The position numbers and the translations under genes are program-made. From assembly GCA_016179055.1 (NCBI GenBank), contig JACOSC010000225.1, positions 1-60,975 of the forward strand: 60,975 bases of DNA, written 5' to 3'. The notes under the pieces are model-generated. The model was given only the letters and a program-made list of their open reading frames with translations, was not told the DNA's origin and did not search any database. This stretch comes from Acidobacteriota bacterium (GTDB lineage Bacteria > Acidobacteriota > UBA6911 > JACOSC01). Of the stretch, positions 25,385 through 34,448 are shown piece after piece (positions within the stretch are counted from its first letter, which is position 1; each line of letters opens with the position of its first letter).

Positions 25385-26785
25385 TTACCTTCCTGACCCT
25401 AGAATGCGTATCGTCTCGTCGGTTAGAGCATTCACAATGCTGACAAAGCGAGCGGACGCTTCATAGGCTTTCTGATATTGGATAATACTGGCCATTTCTT
25501 CGTCCAAAGAAACACCGGACACGCTATCCCGCAGATTCTGCACTTGCCGTACGATCTGTCGCTGCGTTTTAAGCCCGTCAGCGGCCTCTCGGGCTTGTCC
25601 GCCCACGCGCGCCACTAGCGTCCCATAGTACTCGGAAAACGTTACTGAACCCAGCGACGAGATGCGGGCCGTCGCTAAGTTAGCCAGGGCGCGGGCGTTG
25701 CTGTTGTCACCGGGAGGGCCGGAAGGCGGCAGCGTGGTGGCCGCGGCAATACGGGCCGGATCGGTAATGGCAACGGCAATCGTTTGAGCCGCGCTGGCCC
25801 CGACGGAGGGTGGTGTGAAGAAACTGCCTCCGACGGCGCGCGTGAGATCGAAACCACCGGAATGAATGGTATTCACCTGTGTGATTAAGGCGCCGGCCAT
25901 CGTGTCGAGCGTTTGCAAATAACCGGGGATATTAACATCGCGCACCTGCAATAATCCGCCCAGTTTACCGCTGGTGACTTCACTCGTGATATTGTTCCCA
26001 TTCATCGTAATCGTGAAGTTTGGCGACCCGGACGGCGGCAGCGTGGCGGCGAGCGCAGTGGCATTGCCATTCTCCACTAGGGAACGACCATTAATTTGTA
26101 CAGTGACCATGCGCGCATCGTTTTCCATGTAACTAATGTTGGCCAATTGTCCCAATTGTCCTACTAACAATTGGCGCTGGTCGCGAAAGCGGGTGGAGTC
26201 TTGGCCGAGCGCTTCGACGCTGGCGACTTGCGTGTTGAGTTTCGCGATCTGATCGGTTAATCCGTTAATTTGATCGATCGTTGTTTTAATGCCCTGATTG
26301 GCGATGCTCTGCGTGGTCACCATCTGGGCATAGGAATTGCGGATCGAGCCGGCCACGTTATTGCCCGCAATCAAAACTTGTTGCCTGGTGGCGATGCTGG
26401 TTGGGTTATTAGCCAGATCAGAAAAACTGTTGAAGAATTTTGTAAGCGCGTCCCGTATGCCGGTGCCGCCGCTATCGGCAAAAAGCGCTTCAATTTGCTG
26501 TAAATTTTGGTTCATGATGTCGAACTGGCCTAGCCCTTGATTTTCCTTTACCAGACGCGCTTCAATAAATCGATCGCGGGCGGCGTTGATCTCCAATATG
26601 CGCACGCCTCGCCCCAACTGTCCTTCGGAGATTTGCAAAGGGTCCAGCTCCGCCATAATGGCTCGCTGGCGTGAGTATCCCGGCGTGTTGACATTAGCTA
26701 CATTATTCCCAGCAATGGATAGGGCGAGTTGTTGTGACCGCAAGGCGCTGAGTCCCAAATACAGGTTGGAGAAAAGAGTCATCAT
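25385..26785 (-). CDS. flgK: Flagellar hook-associated protein FlgK (HAP1)
   Basis: 466 residues, somewhat shorter than enteric FlgK. N-terminal rod/hook-type segment LSIAGNNVANVNTPGYSRQR is diagnostic; the C-terminal motif SLDEEMASIIQYQKAYEASARF is also typical. Two start codons in a row (26785 and 26782) follow an AAGGAAAG site. Upstream, 26786-26930 is non-coding before the flgN stop. Confidence 0.93.
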   Translation of the reverse strand: MMTLFSNLYLGLSALRSQQLALSIAGNNVANVNTPGYSRQRAIMAELDPLQISEGQLGRGVRILEINAARDRFIEARLVKENQGLGQFDIMNQNLQQIEALFADSGGTGIRDALTKFFNSFSDLANNPTSIATRQQVLIAGNNVAGSIRNSYAQMVTTQSIANQGIKTTIDQINGLTDQIAKLNTQVASVEALGQDSTRFRDQRQLLVGQLGQLANISYMENDARMVTVQINGRSLVENGNATALAATLPPSGSPNFTITMNGNNITSEVTSGKLGGLLQVRDVNIPGYLQTLDTMAGALITQVNTIHSGGFDLTRAVGGSFFTPPSVGASAAQTIAVAITDPARIAAATTLPPSGPPGDNSNARALANLATARISSLGSVTFSEYYGTLVARVGGQAREAADGLKTQRQIVRQVQNLRDSVSGVSLDEEMASIIQYQKAYEASARFVSIVNALTDETIRILGSGR

Positions 26786-26930
26786 AAAGTTTGCTTTCCT
26801 TAGTTTGGGCGTGGAGCGACGCCCTTCCTAACCTTGCCGACGCGCGCCGGCCAGGGCGTTACGACAAGTTCCTTCGTCGAGGTCCACCGCCAACCAGCCG
26901 TCGAGCAGGGGCGCGCACAGTCATTCCCGC

Positions 26931-27422
26931 CTAGGCTTCCTGCGACACAAAGGCTGTTCTCAGCGCCGGCGGTTGCAAGGCGCCGCTGCCTTGGTATGAC
27001 GACATCGTACCGATAACCAAGCTGCCCAGCACCTGTAGATACTCCTGTGTGTGATTAAACAGCACTTCGTTTCGGTGGTTATGTCGTTTTACTTGGACCA
27101 ATATATTCGTCAGGGCCGCATAACAAGCCTGCAATTGCGCCGCGTGGGGGAGCACGGCGACGCGCGCGAGATAGGACAATGTCAGCGCTTCCGCAGATAT
27201 TTCCAATTCATTGGCTATAGACTTGAGCAATTCTTGGAGCTCGTCCTCCCGTCCCTTGATCTTGAGCACGAGGGTTTCGGTGGTTTCGTTATTAGCCGAG
27301 ATGGATGGCATATCGCCCTCCACCAAAAGATCGGTGCGCTGCTCCAGAGCCCGGACCAGCGCCTGGTACAAATCAATTTCCTCGCGAACAACTCTGATTA
27401 CTTGCAAGAGCTTTTTTTCCAT
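26931..27422 (-). CDS. flgN: FlgN-like flagellar export chaperone
   Basis: 163-residue, highly helical protein in the position expected for FlgN, the chaperone that escorts FlgK and FlgL to the export apparatus. The N-terminal ELLQVIRVVREEIDLYQALVRALEQR-like helix and later DELQELLKSIA fit the FlgN pattern, but sequence in this family is poorly conserved, so much of the call rests on position between flgM and flgK. Confidence 0.78.
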   Translation of the reverse strand: MEKKLLQVIRVVREEIDLYQALVRALEQRTDLLVEGDMPSISANNETTETLVLKIKGREDELQELLKSIANELEISAEALTLSYLARVAVLPHAAQLQACYAALTNILVQVKRHNHRNEVLFNHTQEYLQVLGSLVIGTMSSYQGSGALQPPALRTAFVSQEA

Positions 27423-27734
27423 AGCATCCTTACTTCAATGCAATCCTTGCGCCAGCCTTAACCGCAGGGAGATTCCGCGTAGGAGGGGCAATGGTCGCAT
27501 GTCTGATAAGGCGTCATCGCGGTGACGCAATGGATTCACTCATCCCGCACAAGAGAGATATGGTGCGTGAGGGGCACGCTATGGTAGGGACAGAGGTTGA
27601 AGCTTAAAAAGGTACCTTTTCGTAATACCAAAGTGATCGCCCTATGGACTGGCGATTCCCGCGCCGGCCGATTCATTACAGTACAGTGCAGAAAATATTA
27701 GCGAAGCCGGGTTGGGCTGTGCGAACCCTCCGCT
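27423..27734. other. Gap between flgN and flgM
   Basis: 312 bp with no gene I can support. It contains a perfect hairpin, GCGTCA / TGACGC (27511-27528). No sigma-28 site is visible here, so flgN-flgK-flgL-fliW-csrA are either read through from flgM or use another promoter. Confidence 0.45.
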
Positions 27735-28028
27735 TCAATCACCGGCGATAATCTTATCGGCGATTTGCCGGCTGCTTACCACATAAGAGCCGCTCTGTAC
27801 GTCCGCCTTGATAGAATCTACTCTATCCTGCCGAATATCCGGCGCGGCGTTTACGAGATCGCGGAGGGAATTTATCTGCTGGCTGGTCGACGAAATGTTG
27901 ACGCTGTCAGCCGATCTGGAATCACTATCTGCCGCGTGGGCCGCTTCGGCGCGTGACGCGGCGGCGCCTCCAACAGGCTGTGGGCCTGATTCCTGTATGA
28001 TGTTATAGTCTGTGTTTTCGATTTTCAT
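27735..28028 (-). CDS. flgM: Anti-sigma-28 factor FlgM
   Basis: 97 residues, intrinsically disordered N-terminal half (Ala/Ser-rich) and a C-terminal sigma-binding helix region (INSLRDLVNAAPDIRQDRVDSIKADVQSGSY, then ADKIIAGD) typical of FlgM. It holds FliA inactive until the hook is complete and it is exported. It is preceded by a consensus FliA promoter, which would make its own expression FliA-dependent. Confidence 0.9.
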   Translation of the reverse strand: MKIENTDYNIIQESGPQPVGGAAASRAEAAHAADSDSRSADSVNISSTSQQINSLRDLVNAAPDIRQDRVDSIKADVQSGSYVVSSRQIADKIIAGD

Positions 28029-28090
28029 CTAAAGTCACCCCGTAAAAGTCTCTCTACCCAATGTTAGTATAACAAACTTTCCATATTTAC

Positions 28091-28117
28091 TTATCGGCAA
28101 AAACGCTCAGCACTTTA
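28091..28117 (-). promoter_or_regulatory. Sigma-28 (FliA) promoter of flgM
   Basis: On the minus strand: TAAA (28117-28114), exactly 15 bp, then GCCGATAA (28098-28091). This is a full match to the flagellar sigma-28 consensus TAAA-N15-GCCGATAA. It lies 63 bp upstream of the flgM start. Confidence 0.88.
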
Positions 28118-28424
28118 ATGGAAGTTATTTTTTCAACGGGACGTCAATATAGTGTCGGCTGACGTACGATACTTCGAACGAGCTTTTGACCGTCTTTCCC
28201 GAACCATGCCGCCGTCGAAGCAGCCTCGCCAAGGAGACGAGACTGTACGGCAACAGCGCGCTTGGTCTTGTCGCCGAAGAAAACCCGATTCGTGGCTGGG
28301 ATCAGCAGTGCTTACCGGCGGCCTTCTTGACGAACCATGGGTTGTTCTCATTAACCGCAGCTCATAACGTTATCGCCTCTTTCCGCTAGGCAAGAACGCG
28401 CCATCGGTTTTATAATAAATCTTG
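28118..28424. other. Gap between the flgM promoter and the M23-like gene
   Basis: Short overlapping frames exist on both strands (for example 28152-28367) but none has a recognisable family or ribosome-binding site. I see no repeat here. Confidence 0.35.
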
Positions 28425-29414
28425 ATGACTCGAAGCAGGTTGTTTGTGGCCGTTGCAAGGCTTTTCCAGATTTTAGTTCTCGGCTTTGTCGTAGGCGTTG
28501 CCGAAGGAGTAATATCTGCCGCGGCGAATGAGACCAAAGTAAAGGACGCCCCACGCGAAGCTTCCGTCCCGCTAAGAATCGTTGCAACCGTATCCAGAGA
28601 CCGCCTACTGCCTACCGATGAATTTTTCCTTGATATGTTCATGGAGCGTTACCCCGCCGATGGTGGGTACCGCGTGAGACGGTTTCACGGCTATGAGTTC
28701 TTTGAGACAACTCGAGAACGCGCCGTTGAGCAAAAGCGAAAGAAGTTTGAGGCCGATCTAAACGATGAATATTCCGACGCCGGAATGAGCGCAACGCTGC
28801 TTCCCAAAATCAAGCAGCCGCTACGTGGCGTGCGTTTCAAGGCCGGCGGGTATAGAAGCAGGCCGACGAAAGGCTTCTCCGGCCATAAAGCCTATGACAT
28901 GATCGTCGCCGAGGGCACACCCGTTTATCCCATCGGGCACGGCATTGTCGTCGCGGCTGAATCACAATGGTGGGAAAAGGTGAACCAAGGCGAACCCATA
29001 CGGATTACCGATCGCGCGTGGTGGGCTACCGCGCCGCTGGAGGAAAAACCGGTAAGCTTAAAGAGTGGAAATTTTGTAATTGTCTATCACCCGCCCGCGC
29101 CGCGCAGCAAGACCGCCGGGTACTATTCGTTTTATGCTCACATGGCCGACGGCGCGGCCCTTCAGCCAGGCCAAATGGTCACTCTCGACGACATCATCGG
29201 CCACGTGGAACATTCCGGCTATAATGCCATGCGCCAGGGCCATGGCGGCCATCTCCATTTATCCGTTATGAAGGACTTGGGCAAAGGCTATTTGGAACCC
29301 ATCAAATTCGGCAAGTACATGGGATTGCGCGAAGAACGAGTAGCTCGCAAGAAACATCGAACCGCCGCGGCGCGGCGAAGCGCACGGGGCGCCGGTGTGG
29401 ATAATTCGCGTTGA
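28425..29414 (+). CDS. M23/LytM-like peptidase, exported
   Basis: About 330 residues. An N-terminal hydrophobic signal (VARLFQILVLGFVVGVAEG) indicates export. The LytM core shows GHKAYDM (the HxxxD zinc pair) in FSGHKAYDMIVAEGTPVYPIG and HLHLS (HxH), so the metal ligands of peptidoglycan endopeptidases appear complete. The frame opens with TTG at 28422, but the ATG at 28425 is more likely. The tail is Arg/Lys-rich. It may cut peptidoglycan peptides for envelope or flagellar assembly. It is transcribed away from flgM and has no operon partner. Confidence 0.82.
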   Translation: MTRSRLFVAVARLFQILVLGFVVGVAEGVISAAANETKVKDAPREASVPLRIVATVSRDRLLPTDEFFLDMFMERYPADGGYRVRRFHGYEFFETTRERAVEQKRKKFEADLNDEYSDAGMSATLLPKIKQPLRGVRFKAGGYRSRPTKGFSGHKAYDMIVAEGTPVYPIGHGIVVAAESQWWEKVNQGEPIRITDRAWWATAPLEEKPVSLKSGNFVIVYHPPAPRSKTAGYYSFYAHMADGAALQPGQMVTLDDIIGHVEHSGYNAMRQGHGGHLHLSVMKDLGKGYLEPIKFGKYMGLREERVARKKHRTAAARRSARGAGVDNSR

Positions 29415-29439
29415 GCCGGCCGGCCCAAAGTTTCAACTT

Positions 29440-29561
29440 GGAATCTGCTTTTCGTCAGACCAAGCCGGGGGACTCCTGAAAATACCTGGGAGCGCCGGCT
29501 CCCAGCCGGCCTCATCCGAAACCGAGCACGGGTCTGCCGGCAAGATGCCGGCGTTCCCAGG
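29440..29561. repeat. Short palindromic repeats after the M23-like gene
   Basis: Contains a fragment of the CTGGGGGACTCC family (AAGCCGGGGGACTCCTG, 29462-29478), then an inverted repeat CCTGGGAGCGCCGGC (29485-29499) against GCCGGCGTTCCCAGG (29547-29561) with one mismatch. Confidence 0.6.
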
Positions 29562-29599
29562 ACGTCGCTTTGATTTTCCGTGTTCGTGGCGCTCCACTC

Positions 29600-29772
29600 C
29601 GGGGCATAAACAACTCCCTTGATAATAGCTCCCGTAAAACAGAACCGGGAGCGGTAGCGACCGGGTGTGCCGCGGCCTACCCATCTCGGCCGACCCGCCC
29701 GCTACCGCAGGCGGTTCTGTTTTCCTTCGTCGGGGTGCCCCACAAAAGGGCATGAATAACTCCCTTAATAAT
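29600..29772 (-). repeat. GGTAGCGAC-type repeat, copy B
   Basis: Inverted relative to copies A and C. TAAAACAGAACCGGGAGCGGTAG on one side and CTACCGCAGGCGGTTCTGTTTT on the other are near-complements. It is bracketed by two direct copies of GGGCAT(A/G)AA(C/T)AACTCCCTT at about 29602-29620 and 29748-29766, which could be a duplication made during insertion or part of the element. Confidence 0.7.
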
Positions 29773-29802
29773 GCGTATGGGAGAATGCGGATGGCGACAA
29801 GG

Positions 29803-30447
29803 CTAACGAGCTCGTTCCACGATGAAGGGTTGTTTTAAAATTAAATCTAATTGAGTGCCGCGCTCCAACACCAGATCGGGTCCTCGTGTGGCCAAGACGG
29901 TAACCAGGCCGCCTATGGCCCCGGCCGGGCCTCCAATGGCCACACCTTTGCCGCGGCCGGCAGCCCCCCCAATAATCGCGCCGGTGGCGGTCGTCTGGCC
30001 GATGAGTATCGCATCTTTGCCTTTAGTCGTATCGCCGCGAATCTTCTCATCGCCGGGTTTCATTTTAGAAAAATCCCGGCCGTGCGCGCCTTTCAGCTCT
30101 ACCTTGATTTCGGATGTATAGCCATCAGGAAAAATTATTTTCTCAAAAACGAGGGCCAGCTCGGCGCGGCCCTTGACTCGGCCGGCCCGCTTTACGTCTG
30201 CCACTCTTCCGGTTACTACCGCGCCTTTGGGAATCGCCACACGGTTTTCCACAGTAATCGGCAAACTGACCTCGGCATGAAAGTTGTCGCCATTCTGCGC
30301 ATTCTTAGTGCTAAGGAAGGTATTTAAATTGACGGGAATAACGGTATCGGCGGATACCGTTATGGAGTCAGCCCGCTGCGCCCAAACGCAAAGGCCGCTC
30401 GCCGCCAGCAGAGCCAGCCCTAGGCCTATTCGTCCAATTCTTCTCAT
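29803..30447 (-). CDS. Exported glycine-zipper protein, function unknown
   Basis: About 214 residues from the ATG at 30447, chosen because GGAGG lies eight bases upstream; ATG codons at 30453 and the GTG at 30462 are too close to that site. A signal peptide (IGLGLALLAASGLCVWAQ) is followed by a beta-rich domain (NLNTFLSTKNAQNGDNFHAEV, IPKGAVVTGRV) and a glycine-zipper hydrophobic stretch (GAIIGGAAGRGKGVAIGGPAGAIGG) that could insert in a membrane. It recalls TrbI/VirB10-like 'BON/DUF' envelope proteins common in Acidobacteriota, but I cannot name a function. Monocistronic. Confidence 0.65.
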   Translation of the reverse strand: MRRIGRIGLGLALLAASGLCVWAQRADSITVSADTVIPVNLNTFLSTKNAQNGDNFHAEVSLPITVENRVAIPKGAVVTGRVADVKRAGRVKGRAELALVFEKIIFPDGYTSEIKVELKGAHGRDFSKMKPGDEKIRGDTTKGKDAILIGQTTATGAIIGGAAGRGKGVAIGGPAGAIGGLVTVLATRGPDLVLERGTQLDLILKQPFIVERAR

Positions 30448-30543
30448 CGCCATTACCTCCACAGCTCATTTTATCACAGGGTCGGTTGGGTCTCCGGCCC
30501 GTATATTGGACTAACTCTTTATGCGAAATGTTCAAGGCTTCCC

Positions 30544-30585
30544 GGAAATCTGCCGGCCCGAAAGGAGGGACAGGCATCTTGCCTG
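30544..30585. repeat. GACAGGCA...TGCCTGTC hairpin
   Basis: GGGACAGGCA and TGCCTGTCCTG form a short near-perfect hairpin directly in front of NP-4. It belongs to the widespread 'GCAAGATGC' type of intergenic palindrome, also seen at 29536-29555. Confidence 0.5.
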
Positions 30586-30587
30586 TC

Positions 30588-30877
30588 CTGAAGTTTGGAC
30601 ATTTGCCGCAGGCCACGCGTTGCTCCGTTACAGCCCGAAGCAGGTACTTCTAGCTCCGAAGGAGCGGGATATAATAGCCAGGGGCAGAGCGCGAAGCGCG
30701 TCGCCCCTGGGAAGTAGGATGGCAAAGGACTAGAGCCCTGAAGGGGCGGAATAGCGAAGTACTTGCGTGCGTCTCCTTTATTTCGCCCTTTCAGGGCTTA
30801 GGCAAGTGGCGCGATTTCCTTTCCAGGGGCGGCGCTACGCTTGCCCCTGGCTATTATATGACGCTCATACGGAGCTT
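30588..30877. repeat. Nested-palindrome element NP-4
   Basis: Starts with the CTGAAGTTTGGACATTTGCC box (30588-30607) shared with NP-1. The core runs from AGCTCCGAAGGAGC (30652-30665) through AATAGCCAGGGGC...GCCCCTGG, AGCCCTGAAGGGGCG, CGCCCTTTCAGGGCTT and CCAGGGGC...GCCCCTGGCTATTATA to ACGCTCATACGGAGCTT. Its right end runs into the last codons and stop of the TolC-like gene. Confidence 0.75.
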
Positions 30878-32621
30878 ACATCGTACCGAACTCACACACG
30901 CATCGATTACCAAGAAGCGCGTCGGCCGGCTCAACCCGATGCTTCGCCAGCGTCAGACCCATGGCGCGGTCGCGCGTCACCATGCTTTTAAGAAAATCGA
31001 CGCGGGCTCGGATTTCCAGCAGACGGGCCTCTGCCAGATCTCGTTGCGCCTCCAGGACAAAACGTGTAGTTGAGGTTCCAACGCTATACTTGAGCTCCTC
31101 GCCTTCCAATTTTTTCTCGGTAAATCGAACGGCGGCCCGCGCCGTTTCGACACGTTGGCGATTCATCTCCAATTGCCGGCAGGCGTCGCGCACTTCGAGG
31201 CCAATCCGTTTCGCCATGGATTTGATTCGACCTCGGGCTTGGCGCTCGGCGATCAACCCTTGTGCCAGTTCGGCGCGCGCCTCGCTATTGCCGAGAGGCA
31301 CGGTCAAATCCATACGAATGGTATATCCTAGAAATTTTCCTCTAAACAACTGGCTCAAGGAATCCCCTAACCCGCCGGGAACCATGCGGCCGGTGCGCAG
31401 CAAGCGCAACGTCTGGTCGGCGGCCAGCGTGGTCTCCATGAAATTTCCACCCAGTCCGTTCTGACTATACCCGGCGATCAGATCCAGGCCGGGAAGCCGT
31501 TTGTTCTTGGCGCGGTCAAGCTCCAAGCCGCGGTTGGCCAGCTCCAGTTCCAGAGCGCTCATTTCCGGACGATGTTTTAACGTAATCCGTATGGCTTCTT
31601 CCGCGCCGAGCGGAGCCTCCGGCAATGGCTCGATGGGAGCCAAGGCCTCGACTTCCGCCGAGGTTAATTCGGGATTCTCCTGCGCGCTAATGAGAGTTTT
31701 TAATTGATCGCTGGAGTTCCGCCACCCGTATTCGGCCACTACGACTTGCTCAACGCGCGTCGCCACCTCAGCTTCGGCCTGAACTACGTCCAACGAGGCC
31801 AACGTGCCGGCCTCGACCCGCGCTTGGTTATGCTCGAGCGTGAGCTTGGCCAAGTCCAAAGACTGCTTCCTCACCTTAAGAAGTTCGCGGCTGTGGACCA
31901 AATCCCAATAGACGTTCTCGACATTGGCAATGATCTCCATAGCGCGGCGAACAAACTCATGCTCTGACATGGCCAAATTGTTGCGAGCGATACGAGTCGA
32001 CACCAGATTGTTGGATCGGCCGAAACCGCGCAACCAACGTTGGCGAACCATGATGCTCAAATTGGTGGCCACCGACGGATTAAGAAAAATAAATTGGCTG
32101 GTGGTGTCATAGCGCCGGCTGCCGAAGTTGACTTCCAAATCCGTGCCGGTTGTGTACGGTTTGCGAAAGGTATAATCGAAGAGACCGGTCTTCTGTTCGA
32201 GATTCAGACCACCGGCCAATAGATTACTGTTGGGAGTGTTTAAGCGGTTGAAGTAGGTCGACAAGAGGTGAGAAGGATTAAACGCCGCCTGGCTCTTTTC
32301 AATTCCCCAGTACGAAGCGTAGGGCCCATAGCGCTCCACCTGTAGGTCGACGTTGTTAAAGAGGGCGAGCCGCACCGCTTCCTCGGGCGTAAGCGCCAAC
32401 TTGCCGTTACGCACCACCGGGGCTATGCCGTTTTGGTCTTCGTTCTCCGGAAGTCGCACGGTGGGTGCCGCGAATTGCTTTCCGAAATTGTTTCCCCAAA
32501 AGCGCTCCCAGGCCCCTTTGGTTTGATCGGGCGGGGCGTAGCGATCGCGCTCCTGCGCCGGCGCCGTGGCGGCCGAGAAAAGAAGAAAAACTAAGGCGAA
32601 ACGAAAACCGATTCCTCTCAT
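30876..32621 (-). CDS. TolC-family outer-membrane efflux channel
   Basis: 581 residues: signal peptide (FALVFLLFSAATAPAQ), then two outer-membrane-efflux repeats with long helices and short strands (LTPEEAVRLALFNNVDLQVERYGPY; LAEARLLEIRARVDFLKSMVTRDRAMG). It would form the trimeric exit duct for the exporter encoded upstream (MFP, ATPase, permease), from which it is separated by 120 bp. The last residues, VCEFGTM, and the TAA stop lie in a repeat box (TTACATCGTACCGAACTCACAC in plus-strand reading), so the original C-terminus has probably been replaced. Confidence 0.88.
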   Translation of the reverse strand: MRGIGFRFALVFLLFSAATAPAQERDRYAPPDQTKGAWERFWGNNFGKQFAAPTVRLPENEDQNGIAPVVRNGKLALTPEEAVRLALFNNVDLQVERYGPYASYWGIEKSQAAFNPSHLLSTYFNRLNTPNSNLLAGGLNLEQKTGLFDYTFRKPYTTGTDLEVNFGSRRYDTTSQFIFLNPSVATNLSIMVRQRWLRGFGRSNNLVSTRIARNNLAMSEHEFVRRAMEIIANVENVYWDLVHSRELLKVRKQSLDLAKLTLEHNQARVEAGTLASLDVVQAEAEVATRVEQVVVAEYGWRNSSDQLKTLISAQENPELTSAEVEALAPIEPLPEAPLGAEEAIRITLKHRPEMSALELELANRGLELDRAKNKRLPGLDLIAGYSQNGLGGNFMETTLAADQTLRLLRTGRMVPGGLGDSLSQLFRGKFLGYTIRMDLTVPLGNSEARAELAQGLIAERQARGRIKSMAKRIGLEVRDACRQLEMNRQRVETARAAVRFTEKKLEGEELKYSVGTSTTRFVLEAQRDLAEARLLEIRARVDFLKSMVTRDRAMGLTLAKHRVEPADALLGNRCVCEFGTM

Positions 32622-32741
32622 AAATACGCTATCCCCAGGCCCGTCCTAGCCGGATCGCGAGGGTAACGATGTAAAACTCCGCGCCTACCTTTCCGCGTCG
32701 GAACCCTCGGCAACGAGCCAAAATAGTCTCGACTAGTCCGA

Positions 32742-33812
32742 TTATTTCGACCTTACCGCCGGCGTGACCGACGACGCTACGGCGATAAACGCATCGACCC
32801 GTAAGCCGATGGGCAGCTCGTGGCCATCATCGAGCTCGATTAAAGTTTCCAAGATCTTGGTGTCCAACCGTTCGGTGGGCTTGTCGGTGCGAACATTCTT
32901 CTTGCCGAGCGCTTGACCAATGCGTACGACGCGGCCGGAGAACCGGCGATCGCCAAAAGCATCGGCGGTGACATAAGCCGACTGACCCAGGCGGATTTTA
33001 TCAATATCACTTTCATCCACATCAGCTCGCGCACATAATTTCGAAGTGTCCGCTACGGTAAAAATGGGCATGTCGGCGGCGTTGCTCACGCTCTCACCGA
33101 CTTTCAAGTGCTTACGCAGCACAACCCCGTCAATCGGGGAGCGGATAATCGTTTTATCCCGGCGGGCGCGGGCCTCCTGCAGACGTGCTCTCGCCAAGGC
33201 GACGTCGGCTTGCGCCCGCGCTATATCCTCTTCGCGCGCTTCGTCGTTGATAAGCTCATGGCGATGCGTAGCGGCAGCGTAACGCGCCTTGGCTACCTGA
33301 TAATCGCGTTCGGCGCGATTGACCTCCTCGCGAGCGATAACGCCCTTCCGGTAGAGCGTCTGGCGCCGCTCCATCTCCACACGCGCGTTTTCCGCGGTGG
33401 CGGCGATCTCGTTTACCGCTTCCCAGACTTCGCCTCGCTCGCGCGCTCGCGCGCCGTTGCGTATGCGGCGATATTCCGCCTCTTTTTCGAGCAATTGCGC
33501 TTCGGCGGAAGCCACTTGCGCTTGATAGTCGCGATTTTCCAATACCGCCAGCGTAAGGCCGCGCTGTACGGCGTCGCCTTCGTCGACCGTCAAACTATTT
33601 ATCCTGCCGCTGATCTCCGAGCCGACTTTGATCTCTTCCGATATCGGCTCGACACGGCCGGCCGCGGCCACTACCGATTCGCTATGAGGCGTGAGGGCGG
33701 CGGCGCTGTCCGGCGGGGACGATGGATTGCGCCCCATCATAAATAACGTAACGGCCAGTCCGATTACCGCCATGGGTAATAACAAAATTGAGTTCCGCAT
33801 AGTTGCTTTCAT
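32742..33812 (-). CDS. HlyD-family membrane-fusion protein of an ABC exporter
   Basis: About 356 residues: N-terminal TM anchor (LLPMAVIGLAVTLFMMG), lipoyl half-motifs (VGSEISGRINSLTVDEGDAVQRG and IIRSPIDGVVLRKHLKVGESV), and a long alpha-helical hairpin between them (about 110-220) for docking with the TolC-like channel. This matches the DevB/MacA branch. The ATG at 33812 is preferred over 33830 because GGAGGAAG lies immediately before it. It is separated from the ATPase gene by the 620-bp repeat composite NP-5. Confidence 0.9.
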   Translation of the reverse strand: MKATMRNSILLLPMAVIGLAVTLFMMGRNPSSPPDSAAALTPHSESVVAAAGRVEPISEEIKVGSEISGRINSLTVDEGDAVQRGLTLAVLENRDYQAQVASAEAQLLEKEAEYRRIRNGARARERGEVWEAVNEIAATAENARVEMERRQTLYRKGVIAREEVNRAERDYQVAKARYAAATHRHELINDEAREEDIARAQADVALARARLQEARARRDKTIIRSPIDGVVLRKHLKVGESVSNAADMPIFTVADTSKLCARADVDESDIDKIRLGQSAYVTADAFGDRRFSGRVVRIGQALGKKNVRTDKPTERLDTKILETLIELDDGHELPIGLRVDAFIAVASSVTPAVRSK

Positions 33813-33837
33813 AACTTCCTCCACCAGCACTTTCTAA

Positions 33838-34372
33838 CGGTTGTGATTTCGGTACGATGTAAGCTCCGTAGGAATCCCCCAGCTTGTCCTAACGGTAATC
33901 AGATACCAAGAAGAAACTGGGGAAGTTTCTAAGGAGTCCCCCACGCGTCCTAGCGAGACGCGGATACGAAGGAGAAACGTAAGTGTTCAAAGAGTCCACT
34001 GATGAGCCTATCGACAAAAGGTGGCCTTTCAGCGTCCGGTCCCCGAAGGGGACACTGTTAATAGCCGGGGGTGGCGTTATGCCACCCCCGGACCGAGATC
34101 CCCGCGCGGGCCGACCCTGAAAGGGTCGCAGCCGTCCACCTGCACCGGGCGCTACGTGGACCCTTTCAGGGTCCGACTCCTGGTGGTGGCATTCCGTGGG
34201 TGGCGCGAGGCGCCACCCACGGCTATTAACAACGTCCCCTTCGGGGACCGGTGGGTGACCGCCCTGAACAGTTACGAAGAAACTTCCCCAGTTTCCTCGT
34301 TATTCTGCGTGTCGTTACGACAAGCTGGGGGACTCCTACGGAGCTTACATCAGACAGAAATCACACCCTCCC
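33838..34372. repeat. Composite nested-palindrome element NP-5 inside the exporter operon
   Basis: Outer inverted arms of about 45 bp: GTGATTTCGGTACGATGTAAGCTCC with TCCCCCAGCTTGTC (33841-33890) against GACAAGCTGGGGGACTCC with GGAGCTTACATCAGACAGAAATCAC (34319-34366). Inside these, AGAAACTGGGGAAGTTTC occurs twice in inverted orientation. The core (34035-34250) repeats the NP plan with different bases: CCCCGAAGGGG, AATAGCCGGGGGTGGC...GCCACCCCCGG, ACCCTGAAAGGGTCG, GACCCTTTCAGGGTCC, GGGTGGCGC...GCGCCACCCACGGCTATT and CCCCTTCGGGG. The stems differ from NP-1 to NP-4 but stay paired. Rest of the gap to 34448 shows no gene. Confidence 0.75.
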
Positions 34373-34448
34373 GCGCGGCGACGCCCTCGGGCGTTGGTAC
34401 CTGCCGCGCGCCAAGCTCGCTCTATCGGCCAACCTCATAACGAATTCA

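Noticed and set aside
27754-27761. A second GCCGATAA (minus strand) inside flgM
   Set aside because: No TAAA 15 bp upstream, and it lies in the coding sequence for ADKII.
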